Below the pieces are notes generated by a model, which did no database searches, was not told where the DNA came from, and saw only the letters and a program-made list of their open reading frames with translations. DNA of 57,356 bases, taken from the NCBI GenBank assembly GCA_003049465.1, contig PYSS01000166.1, positions 7,477 through 64,832 of the forward strand. The letters run 5' to 3'. Below are positions 14,001-24,516 of the stretch, in pieces. This DNA is from Magnaporthiopsis rhizophila (lineage: Eukaryota; Ascomycota; Sordariomycetes; Magnaporthales; Magnaporthaceae). Position 1 is the stretch's first letter, and the number at the start of each line of letters is the position of its first letter. The translations under genes and the position numbers were made by a program.

Positions 14001-14630
14001 CGGAAGGGACCAAGTCCCCGGCGCGGTCGAATGTCATCACAAAAGAAAGAGGGCCGGTTTTAGACAGGTCCCAGTGCTCATATACCCGATGCCGCTACCT
14101 ATTTCTTCCTCACCTTGCTTTTGCGGCTCGGTGCCTCTCCCGCTCCTTCCCCAAACTGTTGATACAGCCGAGCTAGGACATCAGACCGGCCTTGGCGTTT
14201 CTGTTTGCGCCCAGTTCGGAAGGAAGTCGTGCTCTCCCACCTTCCCGCCCACCAAGAGAAGCTGCCACAGGGCCTCAACTTCCCACCAGAGACGAACCAC
14301 CACGGTCTCAGATCCGAACGGGCAAATTCGGATCAACACCAACTCACCCGCACGACGACGACCACGACGACCACGCTCGACCGATTTCACCTGAGCCTTT
14401 GCTCCGTCGCTAGATCGAATCGATTCTGCGCGCCGAACGTCCCTCTCCTAACCCACTATCCTCTCGGCCTTTCTTTTCTTTTTTCTTTTCTTTTTATTTC
14501 ATAATTTTTTTTGTCGTTTGACCTTTGCGGCCCTCCAGCTTGCTGGCCATTGCCCACTTGTATATCCACCGCAAGCACTCCCGGTGTTTTCTTGCTTGCT
14601 TTGCTCCCTGGTATAATTTATCTCCATACC

Positions 14631-14667
14631 CTACCTACCTACCTACCTACCTACCTACCTACCTACC
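14631..14667. repeat. (CTAC)n tetranucleotide microsatellite
   Basis: About nine tandem CTAC/CCTA units lie in the pyrimidine-rich leader region of the LicD-family gene, just 5' of a long poly-T run. Confidence 0.95.
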
Positions 14668-14678
14668 CACCTAACTAC

Positions 14679-14679
<1 letters not shown>

Positions 14680-14731
<52 letters not shown>
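14680..14731. repeat. 52-nt poly-T homopolymer
   Basis: An uninterrupted run of 52 T residues sits about 430 bp upstream of the LicD-family start codon. The stated length should be treated with care because homopolymers of this size are often mis-sized. Confidence 0.9.
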
Positions 14732-15163
14732 CTCCCTCTCTCCTACCCTCCCGCCCAACGATCTTCTTTCCCCTCTGTCGTCCAACCTTCGCCAAGCCTC
14801 GTCCCACCTCGACTTGCGACCCAACCTCATCAAAAGTGTCACCTCGTCGGTGTCGCCCGTACCACCAGAAGGAAAATTCGACTGGCTCTGAAACCTGGAC
14901 TTCACCTCACCTCGTCGCTCACTCTGGCCCCTCTGCCACTTCCAGGTGGCTTCTGCGAGCAGGCCTCGTTTTCCGCAGCTGCAGCCTGTCGAATCTGCTG
15001 AACGGTCGTTCATCACGCTTCCCACGTGCTTCACCTCCCACCTGCCGGAATCCCCTCTATGCGTGGGTAACGAGAGCAGATAAGGGCCACACGACCCTTG
15101 TCACGCAGCAGCAACTTTCTTCCCCCTCCCTTTCTCCACATACACACATCCTCAACTCTCACA

Positions 15164-16143
15164 ATGAGGTTGTTACGGAGCCTAGTCGTCCTGCTCCCTC
15201 TCTTCAGCGCCGCGGCGGCGCTTCCTAGGCCAGAGGAAGATCAGAAGGCCCAGCCACCAGCAGCACCAGAGCCTCCAAAGGAGGAGCCGAAGACGGAGGA
15301 GCCCCCAGACACCAAGTACTTCCACGAGCCCGGCGGCGATGAGGTCTTGGGTCACTACGACATCCGGTACTTCAAGGAAAAGGTGTCGTACGAGGAGCAC
15401 CGGTCAGTGCTGCGGCATCTGATCCGGAGCTATCTGACCATCACGCGCGAGCTCGGCGTCGAGACGTGGCTGGCGCACGGGACGCTACTGGGTTGGTGGT
15501 GGAACGGGCGCATCATGCCTTGGGACTACGACCTGGACGTCCAGGTCTCGAGCGCCACGCTCTACTACCTCGGCAAGCACCACAACCGCACCACCCACGA
15601 GTACTCGTATGTCGACGACAACACGGGCCAGACCGTCAACAAGACGTATCTGCTCGACATCAACCCCCACCACATCGAGCGCGACCGCGGCGACGGTATG
15701 AACGTCATCGACGCGCGCTGGGTCGACATCTCGAACGGCATGTTCGTCGACATTACCGGGCTCGCAGAGCGCGAGCCTGGGCAGCAGCCTGGCATTTGGA
15801 GTTGCAAGAACTACCATAAATACCGGACTAGGGACCTGTACCCCATGCGCGAGTCCGAGTTCGAGGGAGTCCCTGCCACCGTGCCCTACAGCTTCGACAG
15901 GATCCTGACCGAGGAGTACGGCATGAAGGCGCTCGTTACCACCGAGTGGCTAGGGTAAGTTTTGCTACGTCCCCCATCTCTTCGTCGTCTGTGGCCATGC
16001 CGCAAACAGCTGTGCGTAAACCAACTGAAAATGACACTTGGCTGACATTGTTTCCTTGTGACAGTCATAAATGGGAGCCGGAAGTCAAGGAGTGGGTCAA
16101 AGTGCAGACTCGTGGCGAGGAAAAGGAGGAGGAAAAGCAATAG
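15164..16143 (+). CDS. secreted/Golgi LicD-family protein (fukutin/Mnn4-like)
   Basis: Two exons (15164-15954 and 16065-16143) encode 289 residues. The intron has GTAAGT, GCTGAC and GACAG signals, and the second exon adds only 25 residues. Residues 1-20 form a signal peptide (MRLLRSLVVLLPLFSAAAAL), followed by a Pro/Glu-rich linker. The LicD/nucleotidyltransferase-like core begins around residue 90, with the expected AHGTLLGWWW and PWDYDLDVQ motifs (W120 to Q127). The Asp residues of the latter are the likely metal/substrate ligands. Two N-glycosylation sequons (HNRT and VNKT) fit passage through the secretory pathway. Family members transfer phospho-sugars or phosphocholine, and fungal relatives include the mannosylphosphate-transfer factor Mnn4. 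The exact substrate cannot be read from the sequence. The start is the only ATG that gives a signal peptide. Confidence 0.8.
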
Positions 16144-18036
16144 CGTGAGGCAGAAAGCAAATTCGTCACGAATCCTCGAGTCGCGAACCCGACGGCCCGT
16201 CCGTGATTATTCGACCGGCCACTTTGTCACCGGAACAGAGTTCGGACCGCGTCAAAGCAGACCCCAAGACGGGCTTGGGGAGTGGCGTGGAAAGCCGTCC
16301 CAACCCTGATTCGCGGATTATCAGCAGCGGACAGACAACCCTTTAAAAAGCAGTACCCACAACCGACCAGTCACGACCTACCCAGACACCATCACCTGTC
16401 TCGGCTGCCACACAGCTGGTTTGTCATCACGACGATCTGTTGTCCCTCGCGGACACCTCAGCTCGCCAGCTTGCCTTGAGGGGTGATTCTCAAACTCTCA
16501 CACCCGAGCCACATCGGGCCATCATCCTCTCGAAGGTGACTGACTGGATGGGCCAATGAGCGGTTAACATCACAAGCAACGGGCAAGGCATCGTTCTGAG
16601 CGGGTTTGGCTTTTTGGAGCGAAATCAAGATGTCAGGATCTTTATTGGAGGATAGCGATCTCTAGGCCAGATGCCGGATGCATTCTGGAAGCGAAGTAAC
16701 CAAAAACTTTTAAGCAAAGCATACAGATGGCGTTCGGTTGTGCATAGAGGGTTTTTCTTATTTGCCTCTCGGCACCGAACCAGTTTCTTTGTTTCCTTCA
16801 CTTTTGTCCGAGCATACGAAGCTAGCATTACTACAGCATAGCATACGCACGTTTCCTTTTTTCCTGCCTCATTCTTCCTTAGCTACTCTTTATGTCGTTC
16901 ATGAATACCCGCCACTGGATCCGGACCTCACCGTGTTTTTGGTCAATTCACCTGCTCTCGTGAACTGGCTTCCCATTCTGTTCCCAGTCGGAGTGATGCT
17001 GAAAGCATAGTGAGGGCTCAGACATCGCGCGCCCGTGAGGACATAGTAACGACCAGAGCATGAATTGATACTGTGTGTTGATGTTCTTTGCCAAATAACA
17101 CATGCTATCCCTTTGTCGCACACAACGTTGACTATCTATCTCCCCAAGCGGTCCGAACACGCCGAGGTTTTGAGTTTCAATGGCGTCATATGTGTCGAGT
17201 TTCTTTGCCGGAGTCTCCCGCGCTCGTTATGCAGGTCTCAGGGGCGATCGAGTCTTAAAAAGGAGAGTGTCTGGTGGTGGTCTCCCAGAGCATCTTTTCG
17301 CTGCCGATATACATGACCGCACTGAACTCACGCCTTTATAGGTACCTTAGGTAAGGTAGTGTGACATATAGCTCGGCCGAGGTGAGGCGGTTGGACGTCA
17401 CCTGCACGTAATAGGTACAACTTCAGTCGGTGACACACGCGAAAGTTTGGCTCAAAACGGGCTAGCACCCCCCACGCGCGCGTCCTGGCTCTAGCTACGC
17501 CGCAGCCCCTGAATTGAAGCCCGTTCTGGGCTGTGGAACGCACATGAGCCTGCCTCTGTGCTACCCTTTGTTCTCCGGTGATCGCTCGTGCGACCTGGGA
17601 CGGCGCCTTGGATCTTGCCCACGTGTCTATCTTGATGTTCGCGGTCTCGCCTCGGCGGGCTCGGGCTCGTCTGGACGTGAGCGGGAGGGTGAAAGAATGG
17701 GCACGGCATTTCTGTCTGCGTTCCTGACATCTATCTGCGTTGGTCGTATGTGCTGTCTCAGGGGCGTGTCGATATGGGAAACAAGGAGAACTGGAAGGTG
17801 CGCGGATCCCCGAATGGCTGGCCTGAATGAGAATGTGCGAAATCAGGAAGCCTGGTACTTACTCAACGCCAAGAGAGCAAGATTGGAAAGAAGAAGATGA
17901 ATTACCACGGCTATATCGCATTGATATGAGGTCTCGAAGCAGCAAATCTGCTTTTACAACATATCCAAGATATCTCAGACAAGGTTCTAGGACCCGACTG
18001 GAGACTTCCACTCCATGAATCCCAGTGCCACATACA
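16144..18036. other. 1.9-kb intergenic stretch
   Basis: This lies between the LicD gene (reading rightward) and the membrane protein (reading leftward), so it holds both 3' ends. Only short overlapping chance frames are present, and I see no motif-bearing ORF, RNA gene or repeat. Confidence 0.5.
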
Positions 18037-19227
18037 TTATGTGCGGACAAACGGCCAACTAGACATACCAAGGCACGTCAAACCCCAAAAGTATCCTCCC
18101 ACCGAGGTAGACGACGCCGTTTCTCCCAAATGGTGGTGGCATCTACCTGAGACTGTAGCCTCGGCAAAGGTGACAACTGCCTGCGCGAGGAAGAGGATGG
18201 ATATGTCCGCGCAGAGTTTGGTAGTCGGGACGTAGCCCCCAGATATCAGGTGGTGGCTGGCGGTGTGCAACAGGGCGCTGAAGCCGAACGCCGTCGACAG
18301 GTGGACGGCGTGTGCGGCGGGTGTGCCGCTGCTGATTGCTAGGCGATCCAGGGAATAGTGGCTGAACCCGAGGGCGCCCTGATGACCCTAACAGTGTATA
18401 TGTTATCAGCAAGGTGAATATGAACCAGTTTCCTTTTATGGCGAACCACGGCATGCATTGCTTATCTGCCGCATTATCCCGGGCTAAACATCTCCCCAAA
18501 AGCCGGCGATCGAGTCCGCCGAGGCGGCCGGCCCCGGTAGCCCGACCCCGACGGCGACTGCCACGCCGTTCTGCGCCGTCCACGAGCCCCAGACGGTCGC
18601 ACCAATCAGCAACTTCAGCTCCGGGCTCCACCGCGAATCCCTGTCGCGCACCCAGGGACGAGCATCATCGCCGGCCTCGACGGCGACGGTGCCGGTGGGC
18701 GCGTGCAGCAGCTGCGCGAGCACGAAGCGGGCGTGCCGTTGCTGCTGCTGACCTTGCCAACCCTCGGCGGCGGCGGCAGATCGTGATCTCTTCTTGCTGC
18801 TGCCGTGCCGTCGCCGCTCTGCCGTCGACCGTGACGGCTCCACCCCACGATTCGGGGACTGGCGATCTGCGCGAGGGCCCAGCGCGCCCGGCATCGCGAG
18901 AACGGGGGCATCAACACCGCCTCTTCCTCGTTGCCGCCGCCGCGATAAAAGTCTCGCTCGGGTTCCGCGTGCGAGGACCGGGAAGTACGGGACCCAGGCG
19001 CCGCCGAGGGTGTAATGCGACACGCGGTCGCCCCGCGGTAAGTCGTCGAGTGCGCGCTCCCGCGGCCGTGGCGCTGATGAGGACGGCAAAGACGGGGCGC
19101 GGTGGCGGAAGGGCGGGAGCTGGTAGGCGAGGAAGAGGAGTGTGGGAAGGACGATGTGTGGGAGTGGCGTGTCGAGCATGGTGTGGGCGTCGATGGGACC
19201 TTTATGTGCTTGACGGGCAGTTTGCAT
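18037..19227 (-). CDS. wax-synthase-domain (MBOAT-like) membrane protein
   Basis: The proposed exons are 19227-18490 and 18387-18037, in phase, giving about 362 residues (346 if the ATG at 19179 is used). The intervening 102 nt starts with GT (GTTTAG, a weak donor) and ends TTGCTGATAAC...TTAG. The exon join creates FWGD-GHQ, which corresponds to the FWGxxWHQ signature of fungal wax-synthase/MBOAT acyltransferases, with the presumed active-site His. Hydrophobic segments then follow that resemble the last family helices (FGFSALLH, ILFLAQAVVTFAEA, GGYFWGLTCLGM). Known members move acyl groups onto alcohols or secondary metabolites in membranes. The middle third is Arg/Gln-rich and lacks clear helices, so the N-terminal gene model is uncertain. 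A TAG immediately after FWGDV falls inside the proposed intron. If the splice is not used, the gene is truncated there. Confidence 0.5.
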
Positions 19228-21277
19228 GTGAGCCTATATGGGAGCATCAGCGGGAGCTCGCCGGCGAATATTTATATCCATGTCCCAGCCCGGGCCGCTG
19301 CGTCGAGCCTCGTGAGGTCGTGCCATCGCCCATTGTGTATCTGCACAATGCATTACCTGACGGGGTTGTTCGGCTTGGGCAGCTCGGCTGGTCTCAGGGG
19401 CCGAGGTGATTGGCTACGGGTAGATATGAACGAGCTGCGAATGCATTCGGCGCGGCCGAGCAATTACCATCTACATCTCTGCGCGCTGTTGACCAGAAGG
19501 ATCTTGTAAACTGAAAGTATAGAGGGCATCTATCGCCGCCTGGTCCGCCGTCTTCTCGGCCATCCACCTGTCCCTCTCGTGGCACACACAGCCCAGGGGC
19601 CGTCACCTGCATCTAGCCGGCTTCGTGCGGTGTGTGCTGCTGATTTTCTGCATGTGTCTTGGTGAATGGAGGCGAGGTCGTCGGTGCCAATCGGCGGCCG
19701 AGCTGAATGTGAGAGCAGAAGCAAGTCCTTGCCGAGGCAAAAGAACCAGGAGAATTAGCATGATGGGATAGATAACCCTAGTTATGCAAGAAGGTTTTAA
19801 GTGAGAGGTACCCTACCAGGCTTGTCTGGACGCCTGGCCGAGGTGCGTAGTCGCCGACCATGACACACCGGCCCGAAAACCACCGGCGGGCCCAGGGCTC
19901 GGGCCGGTCAAATATGCCATGTGATAATATGAGTTGGGTGACGCCATCTCGACGACGTTGGCGTCTCTCCACCTGTCAGCCTAAGGCGTGCCCCCGAGCT
20001 CCCGGACGGTCTTGCGCCTTCACTCGCCGTCCGAAGAGGCCCCATGTCGCCTGGGTCCCCGGGTCTGCTGGCTCCATGACTGCCTTGCCCTCAAGGGACT
20101 TGAGCATCACGGGGCCGTTCTCTAGGAAGCGATCCACAACGTCGGGCAAAGCCCTGATAGGGATCAAACATCCAACCAGAATGTTCGCGGGCGGTACCGA
20201 GTGCCACTTTAAGCAGTTGGAGCGTTGGCAACTCCGGGCCTAGGCTGGCAGCCTGGCGACAGCTGGTCACGCTTAAGAAGATGGAAGATTGAGATGGATG
20301 CGGAAAGGAGGCTGCCGGCTGACCTGCGGATCTGCCGGCTGCGCGGCGTGGTGGAGTCTCTTGGGGCACCGGTCAGACTTGGCGCACTGAGTCCCTATCC
20401 AAAACACATCCACGGACTGGGTGGCGCGTTACCCGAGGTAGGAGGCGTCTTGGGACACAGCGCCGATCCAACGGTGCTAGGCAGTCTTCAAGGCTTTCTC
20501 ATCGCTCGGGGATATCCTCGGAGACGCCAGCGCGGCTTAGCCCTACAATTTTTCCACCGCATTTTCCCCTTGCTTATTCTTCCTTGTTCTTTTCTTTAGA
20601 GCTGTATGGGCTGCCTAGGGTTGTGAACATCACCATTATGCGGGCCCGGGCCTTTGGCCGCACCTGTGCCATAAATCGGCCAGGCTCCGGGCGCAGCACT
20701 CCAAAGAATTCCGCTCTCTCGGCAGACGGCAGACGGGTCAGACGGAGGGCTGCGTATCTCAAGTCGCTCCGTGCGATTCCTGGCCGGTGAAAGACTGCCA
20801 CACCTCAGCGCGACTGAGCCCGGCAAACTGCCCGGGAACACTACGGCATTCAGCATCCAGCCTCTTATCCTCACCATCTTAGGCCTGAGGATAACGGCGT
20901 CTTTGGTTGCCTTAACGCCTTGACTACAAGGCGAACAAGTTGCGAGCAATATCATTGGCAGCACGGGCAAAAGAAGACGGGTATATATTGTTGTACACGC
21001 GCCTTTGGCGGATTTTCGACTTTGTCGCTGCAGACAGAGAGCTGGCTTGGGCCACTGCCTACCTCGTCACTGTAGACTTTCAATAGATGGACGCAGCCCT
21101 GTGGAGCAAGGCAGCCACCGCGGCTCGCTGCAGGTCTCTCAGCCGTCCTCCTGTTCTTGGTAACCCGAGTGTGCCTACCTACCCAAGATCTTTGGGGAGG
21201 AGAGACTGCCACATTTGTTGTGCTAGGTCGCATTAGGTCTCTCATAAAAGAAGCGGCCATCCCAATTGATTTGCTGG
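19228..21277. other. 2-kb stretch with possible degraded coding fragments
   Basis: No intact gene is supported. On the minus strand, several short stretches between 19.78 and 20.97 kb have protein-like composition in changing frames, which may be the debris of a gene. The only stretch with a recognisable motif is listed separately at 19778-19972. The rest gives no family signal. Confidence 0.4.
19778..19972 (-). pseudogene. possible FAD-monooxygenase fragment
   Basis: A 64-residue frame contains ...RWFSGRCVMVGDYAPRP. This resembles the W-x-x-GR-hhhhGDAAH block near the C-terminus of FAD-dependent monooxygenases, though the usual DAAH is changed. No GxGxxG dinucleotide-binding motif was found upstream in a compatible frame, so at best this is a remnant. 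Its position beside the wax-synthase-like gene could reflect a lost secondary-metabolite cluster, which is speculation. Confidence 0.2.
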
Positions 21278-22219
21278 ATGGAAAACAGCAGAACGCGCTC
21301 TCCCAATCTATATTTTCCCGTAGCGCGCCCGGATTCTTTTCACGTTTTGCCGTATCGTCGGCCGGCTACTCCCTGGTCTTTATCTTTTCTAATTATTTTG
21401 TCGCCGGACGGCTTGAAGACCGTGCGGGGCGGACGACCGAATAGCCGCCCGGAGCTGGTGAGCTCCCCCGGCGGCGACGATGCGGGCCACGGAAGCTGGT
21501 GCTTTCGATTCAAGCGCACCGGGGCGGATAGACCTTTCCGCAATGGGGATCAGCACCTTCCCTTGTTCAACCCCGAGTCGGTCTCCCGCGCGCTATCGGC
21601 CGGCTGGGACCCCAACAGGTCATGGACCGAGGACGAACTGGTTTTTCCCGTCCCCAGTACTACTTTTTCTGGCAGGGACGCGGTCGTCTCCTCGCGCGAA
21701 ATAAAAACCTGGTCTGATTTCAACACGCCTCTGCACCGCGGACTCTGGCTTAGGCAGTTCGGCGTGGCCGACTGTCTGGTCCAGCATGGCGCCGACATCA
21801 GTCAGCTTAACGCGTCGGGAAAAACGGTGGTCCACGAAGCCATCAAGGAGGGGATCAATAGGTTCAATCACTGGCGTCCGGCCTTCGACTGGGCCGTCGA
21901 GCGGCGCGCCGACATCGGCAAGAGAATAGCCAAGGGTGCTTCGATGTTGATGGGGCCTATGCACCCTCCGCAGCTTGCCAAGGTTAAAAGGGTTGTTGAG
22001 GCCGGTGCAGACCCGGCCCTTCCCCTAATGGCCGGCCAGCCATGGAAGCCACTTGAACTGGCTTTGGTAACCCAACAGCTGGAGTGTATAGAACTGTTGG
22101 AACGGGCCGGTGCGTCGTTCCCTTTCCTCGGCAAATGGACGCCGCCCAACAAGATCCAGCCCGGCTCCGAGACGACGCCCGGTCCCTCATATCCTTTTGC
22201 TTCCCCCAGCCCGGCCTAG
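21278..22219 (+). CDS. ankyrin-repeat protein (possibly incomplete)
   Basis: An open frame from the ATG at 21278 encodes about 313 residues. The first third is of unknown type. From about residue 110 onward there are ankyrin-like units: an N-terminal TPLHRG block, then VADCLVQHGADISQLNASG, VHEAIKEG and VKRVVEAGADPALPLMAG, then LELALVTQQLECIELLERAG. Ankyrin repeats mediate protein binding, and in this island they fit a free-standing or broken-off NLR sensor domain. Beyond the stop at 22219, another frame continues with protein-like composition (SLISFCFPQPGLEVAQDLE), so the C-terminus may have been cut by a frameshift or an unrecognised intron. The partner and function are unknown. Confidence 0.6.
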   Translation: MENSRTRSPNLYFPVARPDSFHVLPYRRPATPWSLSFLIILSPDGLKTVRGGRPNSRPELVSSPGGDDAGHGSWCFRFKRTGADRPFRNGDQHLPLFNPESVSRALSAGWDPNRSWTEDELVFPVPSTTFSGRDAVVSSREIKTWSDFNTPLHRGLWLRQFGVADCLVQHGADISQLNASGKTVVHEAIKEGINRFNHWRPAFDWAVERRADIGKRIAKGASMLMGPMHPPQLAKVKRVVEAGADPALPLMAGQPWKPLELALVTQQLECIELLERAGASFPFLGKWTPPNKIQPGSETTPGPSYPFASPSPA

Positions 22220-22566
22220 AAGTCGCCCAGGACCTCGAGACAGGCGTCCGACGGCCCGTTCCCAGAACATTCATTCATCGTGGCGGCTGCCCATCACATA
22301 CGCCGTTGATAGTCTGCACCTGGCTTGTGCTACCCTGTAGGTGGTCTTGCGTGAGCTTATGACAGCCCTATCGAGTATCAACGCCGGGTTAGGCCGTTGC
22401 CTAGGCACCGATTTCCTCATTGCGAATATGCAAATGGCCTCGAGACGGCACCGTTACCCCGAGCGGCCACGTCGGGAGCTCGGCATCTGCTCCGCAGGTT
22501 GGTTGTATTGGGGGAAGGCTGATGCATACAAACATACTCAAGCATTAGGCCTTGCTCCATCAGACA
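22220..22566. other. short convergent gap
   Basis: This separates the stop of the ankyrin gene (+) from the stop of the DUF7708 gene (-). The left half may hold a frameshifted continuation of the ankyrin gene. Nothing else is visible. Confidence 0.4.
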
Positions 22567-24516
22567 CTAGATGTACCCCACGTTTTGCCCAGAGTCATCC
22601 AAGTAGGCGCCATAATCGTCGGCGTCCTTCATGTCATGGAAGCACTCTCTCGAGAGCCTCTCATACAGCCCGCTGGTCCCGGGATTGAGAAGCAAGAACT
22701 TGAGTACCCGCCCGCTGCCGATGGTGTTGAAGTGATCGACAAGCCGCTTCCAGCCAACGACTACCAGTGCGAATTCCTCCGCCCAAGGACCAATCTCCAG
22801 CCAGGACACGCCATCCACAATAACAACCAGTCTCCCCGGCACCGTGTTCAGCAGGAGGGTGAACAGACTGTTCAGAATTTCGATGTTCTGCGCGCTGACC
22901 CCTTCCACGAATTCGAAGTTGAACGCCGAGCAGTCCAGTGCGCCCGGGTTGGCTTGCAGAATCTGGGCACATATGCAGCGCAGCATGCCGCCCGGCCCAG
23001 ACAGCCCATCACCCGGGTCGTTGTGCTGACCGCAGAGATAGATGACCGGAAGCGCCTGCCGGGACTCGGCCAAGACCGACGAGAGCGTACACGCCGCCAG
23101 CGTCAGCGGCGAGGCGGCCTCCTGTTCGGGATACAGTTTCATTCCGCCGTTGACCACGAGCAACTGGGAATACGGGGAGTGGAACCATGCCTGGAACGCG
23201 CCATCCCTCAGCAGGACGGCTGCGCGGTTGTTGAACTCGGGCGTAGAGGCCTTCTGCGCGTCGATGGCCGCCATCTCCATATCCAGGACATGCGCGTCTT
23301 TTGGGACTCCGAGAATCCTATGCAACTGCGCTGGAGTGATATAGTTCCTGACGCTGTTCAGAGGAGGCGGTGCTACGAGGGCCTCTTAGCAGGCTTCCCC
23401 CAGTTGTCGTGGCAGGAGCTTGAGATGCTTACACGAGACACGTTCTTGATACGCCAGCATTTGCACCATCGACCTGAGCTGGCGAACGTTTTGGTTCGTG
23501 TCTTCTCCAGTGCGCTTCACGCTGTCGATGTTTCTGTGGAGAGCGAGCAAAACGGCGTTTTCGAACTCGGTTACGTTGTCCTCTATGCCCTTCTTGATCA
23601 TGTTTTCCTCGAGATGCTTGCCGTAACTCGACTGTTGGAATAACGACTTAATCCCGCTGGCTGGGTTCGGTCAGTTCACGATTTAGGATACAAAACGAAG
23701 AACAGAAAGACATACCAAAGGCTGAGCTGTCGATCCATTGCAACATTGCTTCCGCGGCTTCTAGGATGCCGAGATACAGCGCTTCGGCTGCGTCCCACAC
23801 CCCGGGATCCTCGGTGTATATGATCATGTACTTTTCAGTTCGTTGGACGGGATCTGACAAGCTCTCCAGGCACTTGATAACCCTTTCTCGGAGGTCATTA
23901 ACCCTTTTGGCAGCCTTTCACACGCTCCAAATCAGACATGTCTTTGCAGGGCTCCGTGACGATTGACCTGGGTGAGTGCAAGAATGATACTCGGATGGGA
24001 CGTCGCTGGACCACTTACCCCGAATACAAGCGTCAAGACGCCACAGATCAGCGACGTATACTCCGAGTCCGGAATGAAGTCCAATAGAAGCTGCAGAGCT
24101 GTTGACTTCCGCTGAAACGACCGGCTGACGAACTGAAATGGGTGAGCGGTAAAACGGTCCTTGCCCGCATCTCTCTGCAGCCCTTCGTTGACGGCCTCTT
24201 GCACATCTTTCCACGTGAACGTCCCGTCGACATCAAACTGCTTGATGTAGTCTTTCTTGGAAGAGCGCACGAAGTTTCTGACAAGGTTTTTGAACGATTT
24301 CGTCTGCTCGCGAGCCCTGTGTTGTGAAAAGAGCGGGGGTTAGAAGACCGTCATGTCGAATGGGAGAATATTGTTCCCCTTTGAGACGGGTTGAGCTCGC
24401 CTCTCCGACGCCTGCCTTTCCCTCCTCTTCTGCAAGAAGTTTTCCGTAGGTGCAGCCCGCCACGCAGGATCAATCTCCCCTGCCCTGCTTTCCATGAACT
24501 CATCTGTCCCGGCCAT
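22567..24516 (-). pseudogene. DUF7708 STAND/NLR-like protein with an in-frame stop
   Basis: Exons on the minus strand are about 24516-24349, 24316-24019, 23914-23716 and 23660-22567. Introns 2 and 3 are good in phase (GTAAGT donor; GTATGT with AACTGAC branch and CCCAG). Exon 2 carries the DUF7708 region (FTWKDVQEAVNEG ... LLLDFIPDSEYTSLICGVL), which precedes nucleotide-binding modules in many fungal STAND proteins. Exon 4 reads as the family's C-terminal half, including LCGQHNDPGDGLSGPGGMLR and VPGRLVVIVDGVSWLE, a NACHT-like core in which I see no Walker A loop. In exon 4 a TAA at 23386-23388 interrupts an otherwise continuous frame (CKHLKLLPRQLGEAC-stop-EALVAPPPLNS). The first intron is also poor (GTCTTC donor, phase mismatch). 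The gene is either inactivated or needs an unusual intron around the stop. The likely role is as a self/non-self or stress sensor. Confidence 0.65.

Larger units (their letters stand above)
8004..15163. other. 7.2-kb intergenic stretch, low complexity near its right end
   Basis: No gene is supported. The longer frames at 10.5-11.3 kb and 13.4-14.4 kb have chance-like composition, no motifs and competing frames on both strands. The final 1.5 kb is pyrimidine-rich and carries a (CTAC)n array and a 52-nt T run, as expected of a long fungal promoter/leader for the LicD-family gene that follows. A lineage-specific or non-coding transcript could be missed. Confidence 0.5.

Noticed and set aside
13438..14394. 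318-codon frame on the plus strand
   Set aside because: It lacks domain signals and runs into the pyrimidine-rich promoter of the LicD gene. It is most likely chance.
18484..18486. TAG after FWGDV taken as a Trp-to-stop mutation
   Set aside because: A phase-consistent intron starting two codons earlier removes it and restores HQ of the family signature, so splicing is the simpler reading.
18414..19409. 331-codon Arg/Ala-rich frame on the plus strand
   Set aside because: It is antisense to the wax-synthase-like exons and shows only biased composition.
22552..23643. 363-codon open frame on the plus strand
   Set aside because: It is the antisense of the DUF7708 gene's last exon, which has clear motifs and splice signals.
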